Source: Rheum nobile
Taxonomy: Eukaryota > Streptophyta > Magnoliopsida > Caryophyllales > Polygonaceae
DNA length: 64,000 nt
Direction of reading: 5' to 3'
NCBI GenBank assembly: GCA_027886185.1
Contig: WOAB01000563.1
Coordinates: 2,480,001-2,544,000, forward strand
Shown in pieces: positions 33,226-45,076 of this stretch (position 1 is its first letter; each line of letters starts with the position of its first letter). The notes beneath the pieces were generated by a model, which was not told the origin of the DNA, did no database searches, and saw only the letters and a list, made by a program, of their open reading frames with translations. Made by a program: the position numbers and the translations under genes.

Positions 33226-34740
33226 GTGTGTATATTGGTTGATTCGGGTACTACCCATTCTTTCGTTTCGGAGAGTTGTGTTAGTAAGTTAGGTTTAGTC
33301 TACAACGAAGTTTGTGAACCTTTCGTTGTGAATCTTCGTAATGGTGAACATTTAATGGGCACCAAACGTCTGTTAGAATTTCCGATTACCATTCAGGGTA
33401 AGAAGTTCGAAGCGGATTTGATTTGTATTGCCATGACTCCATACGACATTATTCTCGGTATGGATTGGCTGACGCATCATGAGGCGATGATCGATTTTAG
33501 TTCAAGAACTGTGACAGTGTCATTTGGGGGCCAGTGTGCGTGCAAATTCAAGGGTCGGAATGAAGCTGATAACGGGAGGCTCATCAATGCGATGGTTGCG
33601 TTTAAGCTACTTCGACAAGGTTGTATCGGGTATCTTTGCTACCTGGATCCGTCCATGAAAGATGAACCAATAATTCTTGATATTCATGTGATTAGTGGAT
33701 TTCCTAATGTTTTTCCGGAAGCGATTCCTGGATTACCCCCGAAGCGTGACGTGGAATTTTCTATTGATCGCGAGTCTGGTACCACGCCGATTTCTAAAGC
33801 ACCGTACCGGATGGCTCCTGCGGAGATGAAAGAGTTGAAGAAGCAACTCGAAGATCTTCTCGACAAGGGTTATATAAGACCGAGTGCATCACCTTGGGGC
33901 ACTCTGGTTTTATTTTGTCAAGAAGAAAGATGGATCGTTTCAACTTTGTATCGACTATCGAGAGTTGAATAAAGTCACGATCAAGAACAGATATCCTTTG
34001 CCAAGGATTGATAATCTATTGGACCAACTACAAGGAGCAAAAGTATTTTTCAAGATCGATCTGAGATCTGGATACCATCAACTCAGGATTCGTGAGGAAG
34101 ATATTTCGAGGACTGCATTCCGGACGAGATATGGTCACTACGAGTTCGTAGTCATGTCATTTGGACTTACCAATGCTCCAACGGTCTTCATGGACCTGAT
34201 GAATCGATATTTCACCAGTACTTGGATAAGTTCGTGATGGTTTTCATCGATGACATTTATATCTATTCTCCGAGCGTGAAAGCTCATGTGGAACATCTTC
34301 GGATTATTTTGTCAGTCCTTAGACAAAATCAACTGTACGCAAAGTTGTATATGTGTGACTTTTGAATCAAAGAAGTGACTTTCCTAGGCCATGTGATCAA
34401 TGAGAATGAGGTCATGGTTGATCCCCAGAAGATTGAAGCAGTAGCCAATTGGAAGCAGCCTCATAATGTGAAAGAGGTGCGTAGTTTTCTTGGACTTGCC
34501 GGATATTACAGACGGTTCATGGAGGGATTTTCTAAGATCGCTCTACCTATGACCGGTCAGTTCCGCAAGGTCCACAAGAAGTTTGTCTGAGATGACAAGT
34601 ACGAGGCCAGTTTTCAGAAGCTGAAACAGTGTCTGACCTCCGCACCAGTATTAGCGCTACCGGAGAAAAATGATGGTTCCGCCAAAGTATTATTTTGGAA
34701 GATCTATTCGAAGTTTCGTTTTGAGGTCCGTTATGAGGCT
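33226..34740 (+). pseudogene. Gypsy protease and reverse transcriptase, broken
   Basis: The frame 33226-33972 begins with the retropepsin motif LVDSGTTHSF, then YDIILGMDWLTHHEAMIDF, then the RT entry region (PPKRDVEFSID, PISKAPYRMAPAEMKELKKQ, GYIRPSASPWG). A frameshift near 33907 moves the frame to 33884-34237 (VKKKDGSFQLCIDYRELNKV, FFKIDLRSGYHQLRI, VMSFGLTNAPTVFMDLMN). After another break the catalytic box appears as VFIDDIYIYS. A stop follows at LYMCDF, then VTFLGHVINENEVMVDP and FLGLAGYYRRFMEGFSK (to 34590). RNase H starts near 34640 (SAPVLALPE) and is lost by 34740. Confidence 0.9.
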
Positions 34741-36420
34741 TCCTTAAGAGAAGCGATATAAGGATTTGACAGAGAATGATTGATGTCTTTTATGGCGATT
34801 TGATGTCACGTTTTGGGAAATTAAGTGATTAGGCACAACAGTGCTAATCGATTTATTGCGATCTTGTTTCGAGGAACTAGAGGCCTGAGTTGGCAGTGAA
34901 CTTTAGGGCCAAATGATTAAAGTTGGGAAGTTGTCCTTCCAGGGAATAAAGAGTTATGGCACTTGAGAATTTACAAGATTTGATATTTGGACTTTACGTG
35001 AATGGGACATCCATAAGGCGTATAGTACAACCCTTATTGGAAAGATTAGGTTGTGAAGTTACTATATTAGGAAGAGGCCACTTAAATGGAAGGATTACAG
35101 TTTAAGGATCGATCATAGTGATGATTTCGATAAACTGAATGATTTAGTTCATAGATTAAGTTTATGTATGCTTAAGAAGTAAGGTAACAACGTTACTCGT
35201 GTACATCTATTGAAGGAATAAGACTCAAGTGATTGATTCGGTTGGTAATGAATCATTTAGCAATATGATACTTTAAGGAAATGGGAGTAAGCTCTCATGT
35301 GATTGGTTTGGGGAACATACGAATAAATGTTATGATTATTCTTGGAGAAAGTATAGAATTCTTAAAGGATTTAAGTTAGAAGTGGCATAAGGTCAAGCTT
35401 ACTTCCAGATAAATGATGGAATTGTAAGAGGTACCTTTAAGGAAATTAAGGATGTTATGTTTCGAGGTTACTAAGAGTTGCTAATGGGATTATAAGGAAT
35501 TAAGATGTGAACTTGGGAATTTTGTATATAAGGAAATTGTGAGGGAGATGCGTGTTCTCCTATTAAAGGTATAATAATGTCGTTATGACAATTTTGGAGA
35601 CCATTATTATATAATGGCCAGAACCTTGTGGATATAGTGAGAATGATTACATGGTATTATATATAGAGATGAGGTTGCGGATGAGATCAAGTGGACTTGA
35701 GGAAAAAGGTAACCCACGTTGGTTAAAGTAATTATATAACACGTTCGAGTAAGACAAGAGTACAATCCTATGGAATGGATTAGTAAATCATGTTGAGGTA
35801 ATCAGACATAGATTGTGGTATTGCTGTTTGTGGGATCTTATGAGTAAAGATTGTGAGATAGAGATTTGGCATAAGGGCCAAAGATGATTAAGGTAGCAAG
35901 TGAATCGTTTATGTAAGGTCCGTATGACAAGTGGAGATACTAAGTAGTAGTACTGTTGATTTCTAAGTATTTATTCAAGGACTAGATGGTCAAAGGAGGT
36001 TAGTAGAAAGATGTTGTATTCTTCTGTGCAAGAATATTAAGGTCCTTAGGAGTAATAAGGCATAACATCAAGGTTATATTGGAGATTTTTATAATGGATT
36101 CAGGATCGAATAGGAAGTTCGATGTTGGCAATATAAGTTGCGAAGACCTAATTGGTTAAGGATACCGACCTAAGGAGATTTGGGTATATACTTCAAGAGA
36201 AGTTTAGAGGTAAGAGCATATGTATTCTCATGATTTAAGTATATCGAGTCTTTGGTGGTGATCATGACTTTGAGAATGGTCACGAGTTAGTACAAGTATA
36301 GTGTATGAAGAGAGGTTATGCTGAGAGCCTGTGTACTCGATCGTCCGACTAGCTGGGAGGACAACCTGAGTCTGATTGAGTTCACAATACAATAATAACT
36401 GACATGCTGCTATCAAGATG
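34741..36420 (+). other. Cytosine-poor segment in place of RNase H and integrase core
   Basis: About 1.7 kb between the RT and the integrase C-terminus has no open frame and no recognisable RNase H or integrase catalytic motif. Plus-strand C is scarce: lines 34741-34800, 35461-35520 and 35881-35940 hold 16 C and 49 G in 180 bases. The flanking coding parts are not so skewed. It may be a very decayed pol or a replaced segment. Confidence 0.5.
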
Positions 36421-37080
36421 GCTTCATTCGAGGCTTTGTACGATCGAAAGTGCAGATCTCCGATTCGTTAGGATGAGAACGCCGACAAGATTCTGCTCAG
36501 ACCAGAGCTAGTAAAAAAGGATTGCCTTGGAAATTACTTTGATAAGACAGAGGATGTTGACCGCTTAGGGTCGACAAAAGTCGTACGCAGATAAGAAGCG
36601 TAGAAGTGTCAAGTTCAAGGTTGGTGGCAAGGTACTTGTCAGAGTATCACCATCAAAGGAAGTTTTCAGGTTTGGTAAGCGTGGGAAGCTTAACTCTCGC
36701 TACATGGGACCATTCGAGATTCTGGATAGAGTAAGATCTCTAACGTACCGTTTGGCATTGTCGCCATCGGCACACCCAGTGTATAATGTGTTCCACGTAT
36801 CATTGCTAAGGATATACGTGCCAGATGAGTCTCATGTGCTAAGCTATAAGGACATCGAGATTCAGGCAAATGGTACTTGAGAGGAGATGCCAGTGCGCAT
36901 TCTCGAACGCCGTGTGTAGCAACTGTGTAACAAGATCGTACTGTTGGTACGAATTCTGTGGTCCAAGTCTGGGACAGAAGAAGTTACTTGGGAAACCTGA
37001 GAAACCTGAGAAACTGAGGCGGATATGTTTAGACGCTTTCCCGAGTTGTTTTCGGCCAAGTTTCGGGGTCGAAACTTCTT
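36421..37080 (+). pseudogene. Gypsy integrase C-terminus and chromodomain-like tail
   Basis: ASFEALYDRKCRSPI appears at 36422, then frame breaks. From 36617 one frame reads KVGGKVLVRVSPSKEVFRFG, KRGKLNSRYMGPFEILDRV, YNVFHVSLLRIYVPDESHVL, the standard gypsy integrase end. Past a TGA it continues EEMPVRILERRV, a TAG, then KIVLLVRILWSKSGTEEVTW. The last part resembles the short chromodomain of Tekay-type chromoviruses, thought to guide integration to heterochromatin. Confidence 0.8.
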
Positions 37081-37095
37081 TTAAGGGAGAAGTGA

Positions 37096-39787
37096 TGTAA
37101 TATCCCTCAATTTTTAGTAAGGATATTCATGTAATTTTTCCCAACCTTCACTAATTAATTATTTCGCTTTCAGTGAAGTTTGGATTTTCTGAAATATCCA
37201 TGATATCCCAAATAATTCCTTGAGTGGTATAAAATACATTCAATATATTTTCGGGACTTAGAATATTTGTTTGGATACAAACATATAATTTTCGGGGTTT
37301 AATACCCATACCAAAATCAATTCCCATATTTCACGCTGCTCGCCGAAAGCACCCGCCGCTCGCCGAAAGCACTCCCGAAAGTGCGCCGGAAGTTGTCGCT
37401 GGCTCGAGCCCCGTGTTGGTCGGATCTCTGCCCCTTCCATGGCTATAAATGGAGCTCGTTGCCTCACTCCTCTTGCTCCCATCTCCCTCTCGGTTGTCTC
37501 TCCCGTTCTTGCTCCTCCGTTGCTCTTTCCATCGACGACAAGACGAGCGTGTCCGAGCTGCTGCTGTACGGTGGTCATCGTTGCTTCGTGCTCCGGTGGT
37601 TGCTGCGACTGCGTGAAGCCGCCACCGTTGAAGTCGAGCCACTGCTGTGCTCCCTCCCGGCGGAGAAGGCGACCCAGTTAGAGCGCCGAGTTGCTGCCCT
37701 CCGTCGTCATAGCCGAGCTGCTGCGCGTCGTCGTTGAAGCTCCTGTTGGTGGTGTGTTGCTCCGGTGGTCGCTGCTGCGCCGTGCTGCTGCGATAGCTTC
37801 TTCCCCGGCGAAGATCCCGACGAAGCCCAGCCGAGCTCCTCTGTTTTGAGCTTCTCCCGCCGGCGAGCCTGGCGTGGTGCTCCGTCGTTGAGCTGTGGCT
37901 GGTGGTGCTCCTCCTTCCGCCGGCGTTGCCTTCCTCCCCGGCGTCAGCGAGGAAAGCCGGCGAGACCCCCCTGTGCTCCTCTGTTTTGTTCGAAGTGGTG
38001 AAGGAGGTGAACAGTAGAGGTGAGGCCCCCTTTCCTTTGTTTTGTTCTGATGGGCCGAAGGCTCATTTAGCCATCCAGTCCAAATTCAACCCAAAATTAT
38101 TCGAGCGGTATAATTTCGATTCCCTTTCGTCCGTATTTTTCTTAGGAAAATTTAATAAATATTTTATGATTTAATATCATAGAAATTTATTAAATATAAT
38201 TCCTTAAATTCGTCCAGTCATATTAATTGATAGATAATTAATTTGTCAGTTAGAACGTGATCGGCTGGATTGCGTGTGGACTCGTACTCTGGTAGGAATA
38301 TTCTGAAGCTTAAGCCATATCATCGGAAAGGATATTTTCGGTAGTCGTCTCGTCCAGATTCATCGCCGAATTTATTCCATGCAAGTGGCGGTTCGCTCTT
38401 GCTCATCGTTCCATATTTACATTAATTATCAGTTATTTATCTGAGTAATTAATTTGGAATGATTATTGTGTTTGTCTGGAAATGGTTTTATAAACTGTTT
38501 TGAAAATCATATAATAGGTTGTACATCTGTTAGAACAGCGCTATTATCTGTGATCGCCTTTCAGGCCTTTATGTGGATTTATCCTGTAACTGTTATTGTG
38601 CTGTATCTGTGTGGTTAGCACTGTTAGTTAGGAATGTACTCGGACTTCATCCGGTCGTTTCTTTATAATCTGGTATCGGGGTGGCTCGTCTCCATCTGGT
38701 ACTATTCTAAGATCATGATCGGTCTCTTTGACAAGTGTGTAGAGACAGGACACTTAGCTGGTATCACAAACCTTCCGATGTACGTCACTCTCGACGAAAC
38801 GTATACTAAGACGTGTCGTCCCAATGGTGGGGTACACATGTAAAAGTCTAATAATGTGATGTGTGGTTTGTAATATAAACCAGATAAGTGCTACTCGACG
38901 CACATAATTAATAAACCTTCGGCGAGTAGTACATCTAAGTTATAATGCAGCTAGGAAAACTCGTCTCGACTTTGATCATAGTACGTTCTCTTTCCAATCT
39001 GGATTCGCTGTATGCGATGAGGTTGGTCGTGAACCGAAGCATCTCAGTCAACTTTTAAATCATTGTTGTATGATTCTGTAACATTCCAGATTTGTCATAT
39101 TTCCTTAAGACTCAATTCCTTTGGAGTCTTCTTTCGAGTCGATTTCTGTGAAGATTAAGTCTTCCAGAATCTTATCTTGTGCATACCTCTTGTTGTTATT
39201 CCGTGAAAGTGCCGCGTTATGTATCGTTCCTTCGGTTATTATTCGAGGGACAATGATAGTAAACGGTTACGATCACTCGAACCATTCTGCTTTGTACCCT
39301 TGCCAGTCTATTGAAGTAGACTAACCCACGAACATTGTTCTCCGCATGTGGGCTGGTGTCATCCGTTCGATTCGGCACATCAAATAGAGCGAAGATATGA
39401 GGAGACTAGAATGACTATGAAGACGACGGTGGTTTTTGGATGTCTTAATAATTTCTTTTAATCAGGTTGAGATCCTTGGGCAGGTGATCATTACGATCAC
39501 AACCCTTTTTGTAATATCTTTTATCAGACTTCCGCTGTACCTTGTTTAAAGACTTCCACTGTACTTTGTTTAAACTCTGTGTTTGGCCTATTCGGGATTG
39601 GGTTATAATCCCGTAACTCATGTTTCATTTGATTGATGTTTTGATTTGAATACTTTGATCATTATGTATCAATTGTATTCCATGAATTGTATTTAAACCG
39701 GTAAAGCCTTGGGTGACCTTGGTAAGGAACACTGGGGTCACTGGCGGTAATACCTTTCCAAATGGGTTAAGATTTGGGGGTGTTACA
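37096..39787 (+). repeat. Gypsy 3' LTR, 2,692 bp
   Basis: Near copy of 29586-32265 with the same TATA box (37444-37450), GC-rich leader and GGGTGTTACA end. It has a 12-base insertion near 37813 and scattered substitutions relative to the 5' LTR. The polypurine run AAGGGAGAAG lies just before it. Confidence 0.9.
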
Positions 39788-39792
39788 GATCG

Positions 39793-40725
39793 TGCACCAA
39801 GCGTAGGAGTCGGTGTGCAATTGATCAGAAACGCAACTGTAGAAACGCACTCCGCCCGAAACTGAATAGGCAGCTGTGCCTGGAATCGTAAAGCTCGGGC
39901 AACATTGAATAGATGGCGATACTTCCGTTCTACCCTGCCACTCTACTGCGGTGTAGCAACACAAGAGGTCTCAAATAAGATTCCCTGATCAACAAAATAG
40001 GGACAAAGAGGTAAGAATTCTGTCCCATTATTTGCGCAAACGCACTGCACCTGTTTGCCAAACTGAGTGCGAACAAGAGCACAAAAATTCTTGACAAGCA
40101 GAGCAACTTCAGACTTGGCAGTAAAGAAGTGGACCCACACGGCCCTATAATGGTCATCAATAATGGTTAGAAAATAATGAGCACCACTAAACGATGGGGT
40201 GCTATATGGGCCCCAAACATCACAATGAACTAGCTGAAACAAATCTGCAGCTTTATTGAAACTTTCCGGAAAAGACAATCTAGTCTGTTTTGCTTTGAAA
40301 CAAGAATCACATGACAGAACACTCTATAAGGAATGTTTATCTAAGCAAAAAGCAGAAATAGTAGACAAAATGGAAGAAGACGGATGACCAAGACGATGAT
40401 GCCACAGAATTGCAGAGCTGATAGATGACTGAGCCGATAGAGCAGAGGCTACATAGCCCAGTGTCTGAAGCCAATAAACACCACCATGCTGTCTACCCAC
40501 GCCAATCACCTTCCTCGAACTGATGTCCTGAAGAACAAAAAATCTGTCAGTTAAGAGTACAAGTAAACGCAAATCACGAGCCAACTGAGCAAGCGATAAC
40601 AAGTTGCAGCTTAAATGAGGAACCAGAAGAACATGTGTCAAACAAATGGTTCCTATATACAGACGGCCCTCCTTAGTAGAGGAGGAGATACGTCCATCTG
40701 ACAGTTGGATGGAAATGGAATCCAT
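39793..40725 (-). pseudogene. Copia gag-pre-integrase and integrase core
   Basis: The minus-strand frame 40725-40324 includes LYIGTICLTHVLLVPHLSCN, LLSLAQLARDL and the zinc-finger start LWHHRLGHPSSSIL. A stop intervenes, then 40278-39943 carries the integrase core: FQLVHCDVWGPYSTPSF, HYFLTIIDDHYRAVWVHFF and CANNGTEFL. The second catalytic Asp of the DDE triad (usually within a DNGTEF word) is Asn here. The third catalytic position lies near the next frame break. The frame continues into 29403-29585 after the gypsy insertion. Confidence 0.85.
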
Positions 40726-40814
40726 ATCTGTAATGTCTCGTAATATAGACTAGTCGCCTATCATGTGAAAAGAGGGCACGAGTATCCAAAATCCAGGGAG
40801 AGAGCATACTAGAG
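40726..40814 (-). pseudogene. Copia gag/pol linker, cut by the non-autonomous element
   Basis: Short stretch between the gag-pre-integrase frame and the insertion border. Minus-strand words such as LDTRALFSHDRRLV fit the region upstream of the integrase. GACGC at 40815-40819 is the target duplication shared with 46507-46511. Confidence 0.6.
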
Positions 40815-40819
40815 GACGC

Positions 40820-42249
40820 TGATAACAGGTTTTTGTCGTTCTAAAAACTGCTATGCAAAATATCCAAACAAACCTTAAACCGTAGTCCTAGGTAAGTACA
40901 GGTCGAATCCACAGGGAGACGAATTCTATCTTAATATGCAATTTGTATGTCAAACTAAAGTAACCAAAGGTTTTTTTTTGTGAGTTTAATTAATCTAAGC
41001 ATGCAAAAGTAAACAACTAGATATGATGGATTCAGTAATGGGGAAAAGCACTTAGTCAAACAACATCCACTATTCGTATGACAAGTTGATCATAGATACT
41101 CATTCAAAATCTCATGCAATGGTAATTCCAATTCCTTTTCAGATGTAACTAATAGCACAACCAGATACTATTAGAACTAACTAATTAAACAACCCTGAAA
41201 CTATCAAGATTCAGTTTAACAGCAGCTTTACGGATAGGAATATAGTTGGATACAACCCTAGAATAAAACAACCAGATATTATCCTAGAATGTAAATCAAT
41301 TCTCTTCTGCATAAGACTAGCACAACCAGTTACTAATACGATGCAGTTGCTATTCTGAAATAGATATGCTCAACCAGTAACAATCTAGATCTAGCAATCA
41401 ATCAATAACAATAAACCCTAGTTGCGTCCAAATAGAGATTATCAATATCAATCATAAACAACTTAAGCAAGAGAAAGATAAAAACCATGCAATAGATTAA
41501 GAACAAGAATCTCACAACTTAATCCAAACGAAAGCTTCAGCGTCTGACTAAGCCAAGGAGGCTTAGTTCTTCATAACGTAGAAAGGGAAAATTAGGGTTC
41601 CAAGAGATGATCCAAGATTGATTGATTGGCAAAAAGCCTTTTCTCTACCCTAATATACTAAAGGAAATAAAATCTAAATTAACCTAAAATGAATTAATAA
41701 ATCATAATAAAATAATAATAATAATAACAAACGAGATTGGGAATTAATCCCGTAATTCTCTCGCTCCGCTTCTCCTCTCGGCAGACATCTCGTTCCAGCA
41801 CTTGTTCTCGCCTCACGTGATGGCCCGCACCATCTCGACAGACACCTCGGCCCAGCTAGCGTCTTCGGCCCAACTCCAATTCAGCACATGCCAACATCAG
41901 CGTGACATCACGCTTCTTCACAATTCATTTCTTCAGCTTCACATTGACGCTGGCATCTTCACGTGGGCTCCATCAACAATTTCAAATTCAAATGCTCGCT
42001 GATGTCATGGTGCATCACCCTCCAATTAATTTCTTCAGCTCTCAGCTTTCCTTCACGCGGCATTTCACGTGGGCTTCTCCCTCCATTTCTTCTTTTGGGC
42101 CTTTATTTAATTCGGCCCATCATCCTTTTAATTAATTACCAAACTTCGTCCCCACACGTCATGCACATGAATGTGTCTAAATCTACCCGAATGGCACCAA
42201 TAAAACCTCTAATGACTCTTACTTAAACCCTACAAAGTAGTGCTTATCA
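40820..42249 (-). repeat. 3' LTR of the non-autonomous element
   Basis: 1,430 bp, matching 45077-46506. I see about twenty single-base differences by eye, mostly transitions, plus a changed homopolymer (GGTTTTTTTTTG versus GGGGGGTTTTTG). It contains an (AATAATAAT) microsatellite near 41705. Confidence 0.9.
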
Positions 42250-43926
42250 AATCACCCCATGCTTAGACCTTTGCTCGTCCTCAAGTAAACTAATAAAGAG
42301 TCTACTCCTCCAATATAGCATCCAAGGTCTGAGGAAGCATATCCTCCAACTAAGAGTCATCTAACCCATGCCAAGCTCCTAGCACCAATCTCATTTAAAA
42401 CACATCCACAACTCAACAAGCTTAAGGGCAAGCAGAGTACTTCCCCCAAGCTTAACCCGGACATCCAAAAGTGTGAGTAACCTCTAATCCTAGCCTCCAT
42501 CTATTGCTCCTTATGTCTCCCAGAGTGACCTACCCGACAATCCTTCTTTGACTCCTCTTCTTATGACGCCTCGCCAAGAATAGTGAGAAATCCTAAAATC
42601 ACTCTTCTTCTTTTTGCTCATTTTGCCAAGGCGCCCTTTCGGGTTTTCACCAAGCCACTCATTTCATTTTCCAATAGATGTACTCACATAAGCTCACGTC
42701 ACTCTTGACCTCATATTACCCCAGCCTAATGCTGATCCAAGCCACCTGCTTATTACCTAGGCCGCCCTTTCGGGTTTTCGACCTATCCCAGGATTTCAAT
42801 GATAGCCTTTTTTTCAAATTTTTGGCTCTTTTCATTTTTTTTTTCATTTTTTCTCCTCAACAGCGTAGCAAGTATAAAACTCCACCCCATGCTTAAACAT
42901 TGCATTGTCCTCAATGTAATGAAAGACAAAAGAATAAAGCACATGGAAAAGCAAAAAAATAACTCACAACGTTGCCGAGTTGGCTTGGACACTTCCTTGT
43001 CGCTGGCGGTGTACTCATGAAAGCTCATGTCCTGGATGTCTGGCATCAACGACATTATCTTCATCTACCGTACAACCATAAGAAACCACTAGTGAAGTGC
43101 GGTGGTTATACAGGAACTCAGGGCGGCACGACCTTCAACTCCATCAACTCCTACCATGCAACCATAAGGAACCACTCTGGTGAATAGTGGTCAATCAAGG
43201 GAACGGGGTTGCAAGGCCTACAAAAAATGGGCAAAGATGTCATCGTGGTTGGGTCCTGGTGTACCTCCTCTTCAACTGTCGACTGCAGGGCCATCATCGT
43301 TGCCAAATAAATATAGGGTGAATGTATTCCTCCGTTTAGCAACATGATGCGCACCTCTCCGTGGGGAACTCTGGACAGCTGGGTAAAACTTTTTTTTTTT
43401 TTTTTTGACTTTTTCTCCCCGTTTGAGGTCTTTTCGGGGTATCTTATTTTCGTCTTTTGCTCCCCGTTTAAGGTTTTTTTCGGGGCCCATTATTTTTTCG
43501 TTTTTTTTTTTTTTGTTAAATTTTTTTTTTACCTGCGAAAATGCGGCGGTCGCCGTGAGGGGTGCGGCGGTCGCCGTTTTTAGGTCGTAGCCAACTTGCT
43601 TGGCGAGGCATTTACGACGGTCGCCGTAAGGGGTGCGGCGGGCGCCGTGAACTCCATCTTCGTTTTTTCACTCTTCCTGCAGGTTAGTTCAACACAGAAG
43701 GGAAAAACAAAAAGAAAAACAACTGAATTTGACTAAGGGAAAGAAAATAAACTACCAAATCTCGGGTTGCCTCCCGAGCAGCGCCTTGGTTAATGTCATG
43801 GCTCGACATCCTACTCAATCATTCTTCAACTTGGGTTTGTCCTATCACTTGAACTCCTGAGGTCTATATCAGGGGGATGCCGCTTTGTGTGCTCCATGTT
43901 GAGCCTTTCCCCCATGCTTGTATACT
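42250..43926 (-). other. Internal non-coding part of the non-autonomous element
   Basis: Contains T-rich runs (42830-42850, 43388-43406, 43500-43530), two copies of a CCGCCCTTTCGGGTTTTCGAC-like word (42630 and 42760) and a short minisatellite of GGTCGCCGT units at 43542-43650. A CAACCATAAGGAACCACT-like segment is repeated near 43070 and 43155. No coding frame with a recognisable domain is present. Confidence 0.6.
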
Positions 43927-44973
43927 TCATAATGGTTGGACGCTGTTCATATCTATGAATGCACTTGACATCTTCAGGAATGGCCTACCCAACATCTCAG
44001 GGGCTGCATGTTTGTTCTGCCCCGCATCCAGCATGTAAAAATTCGCCATCTGAATCAAGGCCTCCTTCTTGTGCTTCCTCTTTGGTTTCTTCTTTATATT
44101 GCACAACGCTCTTAAAAACTCTGTGTAGCGAGGGATGCAATTTGCCAGTTCGATCAAGGGAATGGTTGCCTCGCAGATACTGAAGGTTTCATATAGCTCT
44201 TTGTCGTTCTTCAGCCTTCGAGTATCTTGTACTGCCTCAGGGAGGGGTGCAACGGGGTGCAGCGCAATGAGTGAGGAGGAGTTTAGACGCACATACTCAT
44301 CATGGGCAGCCTCGAGAGGGTCAGGGGCTGCCGGGGCATTTTCGAGAGGAACGAGCGTCGCATGATCGTTTTCGCGATCGCGACTCTCCTCCTCTTGGTC
44401 GCTGAATTCCTCCAGTCCCATAAAATACTCTTCTTCAGAAAGAACAATGCGGTCCAAAATATCGTCTGGAATACCCATCTCCTCAGTGGGTGAACCGAGG
44501 TCGAGGTATACCTCCCGCGGTCTTGGGTTCTCTTCTACAGATATCTCGCTGTATTCTGCACCCGTCTCACAAATTTGTTCCTCCTTGTCAGCTAAGGGGG
44601 CGACATGCAACTGCTCAGTACTTTGTAGGGTCAACGAGAAGACATTCTCTTCCTGGTGCACCACTGGGTGAGATAGTGGTTCTGCCGACGTCATGGCCTC
44701 CATTCTGCTCACTGCTTGAGCCATTTGCTCCGTCTGCCTCTCAATGATCTGGATATTGGACTTTATTTGTTGTTCAAGCTGGATCGTGTTCTGTTTGAAA
44801 GATCGAAACATGTCCTCCAATGACATGGAGGGACTTGGGTTGTGCCCATAACTCGAATTAGGGTGATCTCTCCACCCTGGAGTGTATGCGTATGAGTATG
44901 GGTCATATTGCGGCTCCTGATAGAAGTGGGGAAATCTATCAATCTCTGTAACAAAATCAAAAAGGAAAAACAA
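43927..44973 (-). CDS. Gag-protease remnant ORF of the non-autonomous element, 348 codons
   Basis: Uninterrupted minus-strand frame. Residues 20-75 are Tyr/Pro/Ser-rich (QEPQYDPYSYAYTPGW). A coiled-coil-like Gln-rich helix (NTIQLEQQIKSNIQIIERQ) follows, then a long acidic region (DLGSPTEEMGIPDDIL, EEEYFMGLEEFSDQEEE). Near the end ELANCIPRYTEFLRALCN resembles Athila gag-pol linker sequence. The last residues, including EMLGRPFLKMSSAFIDMN, match the LGRPFL flap end of the retropepsin without its DSG active site. The product cannot be a working protease. It may be a nucleic-acid-binding or packaging remnant, or simply not yet decayed because the insertion is young. Confidence 0.6.
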   Translation of the reverse strand: MFFLFDFVTEIDRFPHFYQEPQYDPYSYAYTPGWRDHPNSSYGHNPSPSMSLEDMFRSFKQNTIQLEQQIKSNIQIIERQTEQMAQAVSRMEAMTSAEPLSHPVVHQEENVFSLTLQSTEQLHVAPLADKEEQICETGAEYSEISVEENPRPREVYLDLGSPTEEMGIPDDILDRIVLSEEEYFMGLEEFSDQEEESRDRENDHATLVPLENAPAAPDPLEAAHDEYVRLNSSSLIALHPVAPLPEAVQDTRRLKNDKELYETFSICEATIPLIELANCIPRYTEFLRALCNIKKKPKRKHKKEALIQMANFYMLDAGQNKHAAPEMLGRPFLKMSSAFIDMNSVQPL

Positions 44974-45055
44974 AAATCAATAGCACGGGTGTGGACCGTA
45001 AGATAGGTCCACACAATAGTTGACACACAAATCGCACACAAAATAGATTATTGCC

Positions 45056-45074
45056 TCCCCGGCAACGGCGCTAA
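45056..45074 (-). other. Primer-binding site of the non-autonomous element
   Basis: On the minus strand TTAGCGCCGTTGCCGGGGA directly follows the 5' LTR after AA. GGCGCCGTTGCCGGGGA is a common plant gypsy primer site of the Athila/Tat group; here the first G pair is changed to AG. Confidence 0.85.
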
Positions 45075-45076
45075 TT

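Larger units (their letters stand above)
29586..39787 (+). mobile_element. Ty3/gypsy chromovirus-like retrotransposon, full length, inserted in the copia integrase
   Basis: Begins TGTAATATCC and ends GGGTGTTACA. The target duplication GATCG lies at 29581-29585 and 39788-39792. The 5' LTR is 29586-32265, the primer site is TGGTATCAGAGCC at 32270-32282, the polypurine tract is at about 37083-37092 and the 3' LTR is 37096-39787. Internal coding is pol only in part (protease, RT, integrase C-terminus), with several stops and frameshifts and no recognisable gag zinc knuckle. The closest lineage is Del/Tekay-like, because of the MPVRILERR and VTWET words of a chromodomain at the end. LTRs are very similar to each other, so insertion was recent although pol is broken, suggesting mobilisation in trans (inference). 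Confidence 0.9.

Noticed and set aside
42678..43187. Plus-strand open frames of 71-73 codons
   Set aside because: They run antisense to the element and have no domain.
43344..43583. 79-codon Phe-rich open frame
   Set aside because: Generated by T runs in the non-coding interior of the LTR element.
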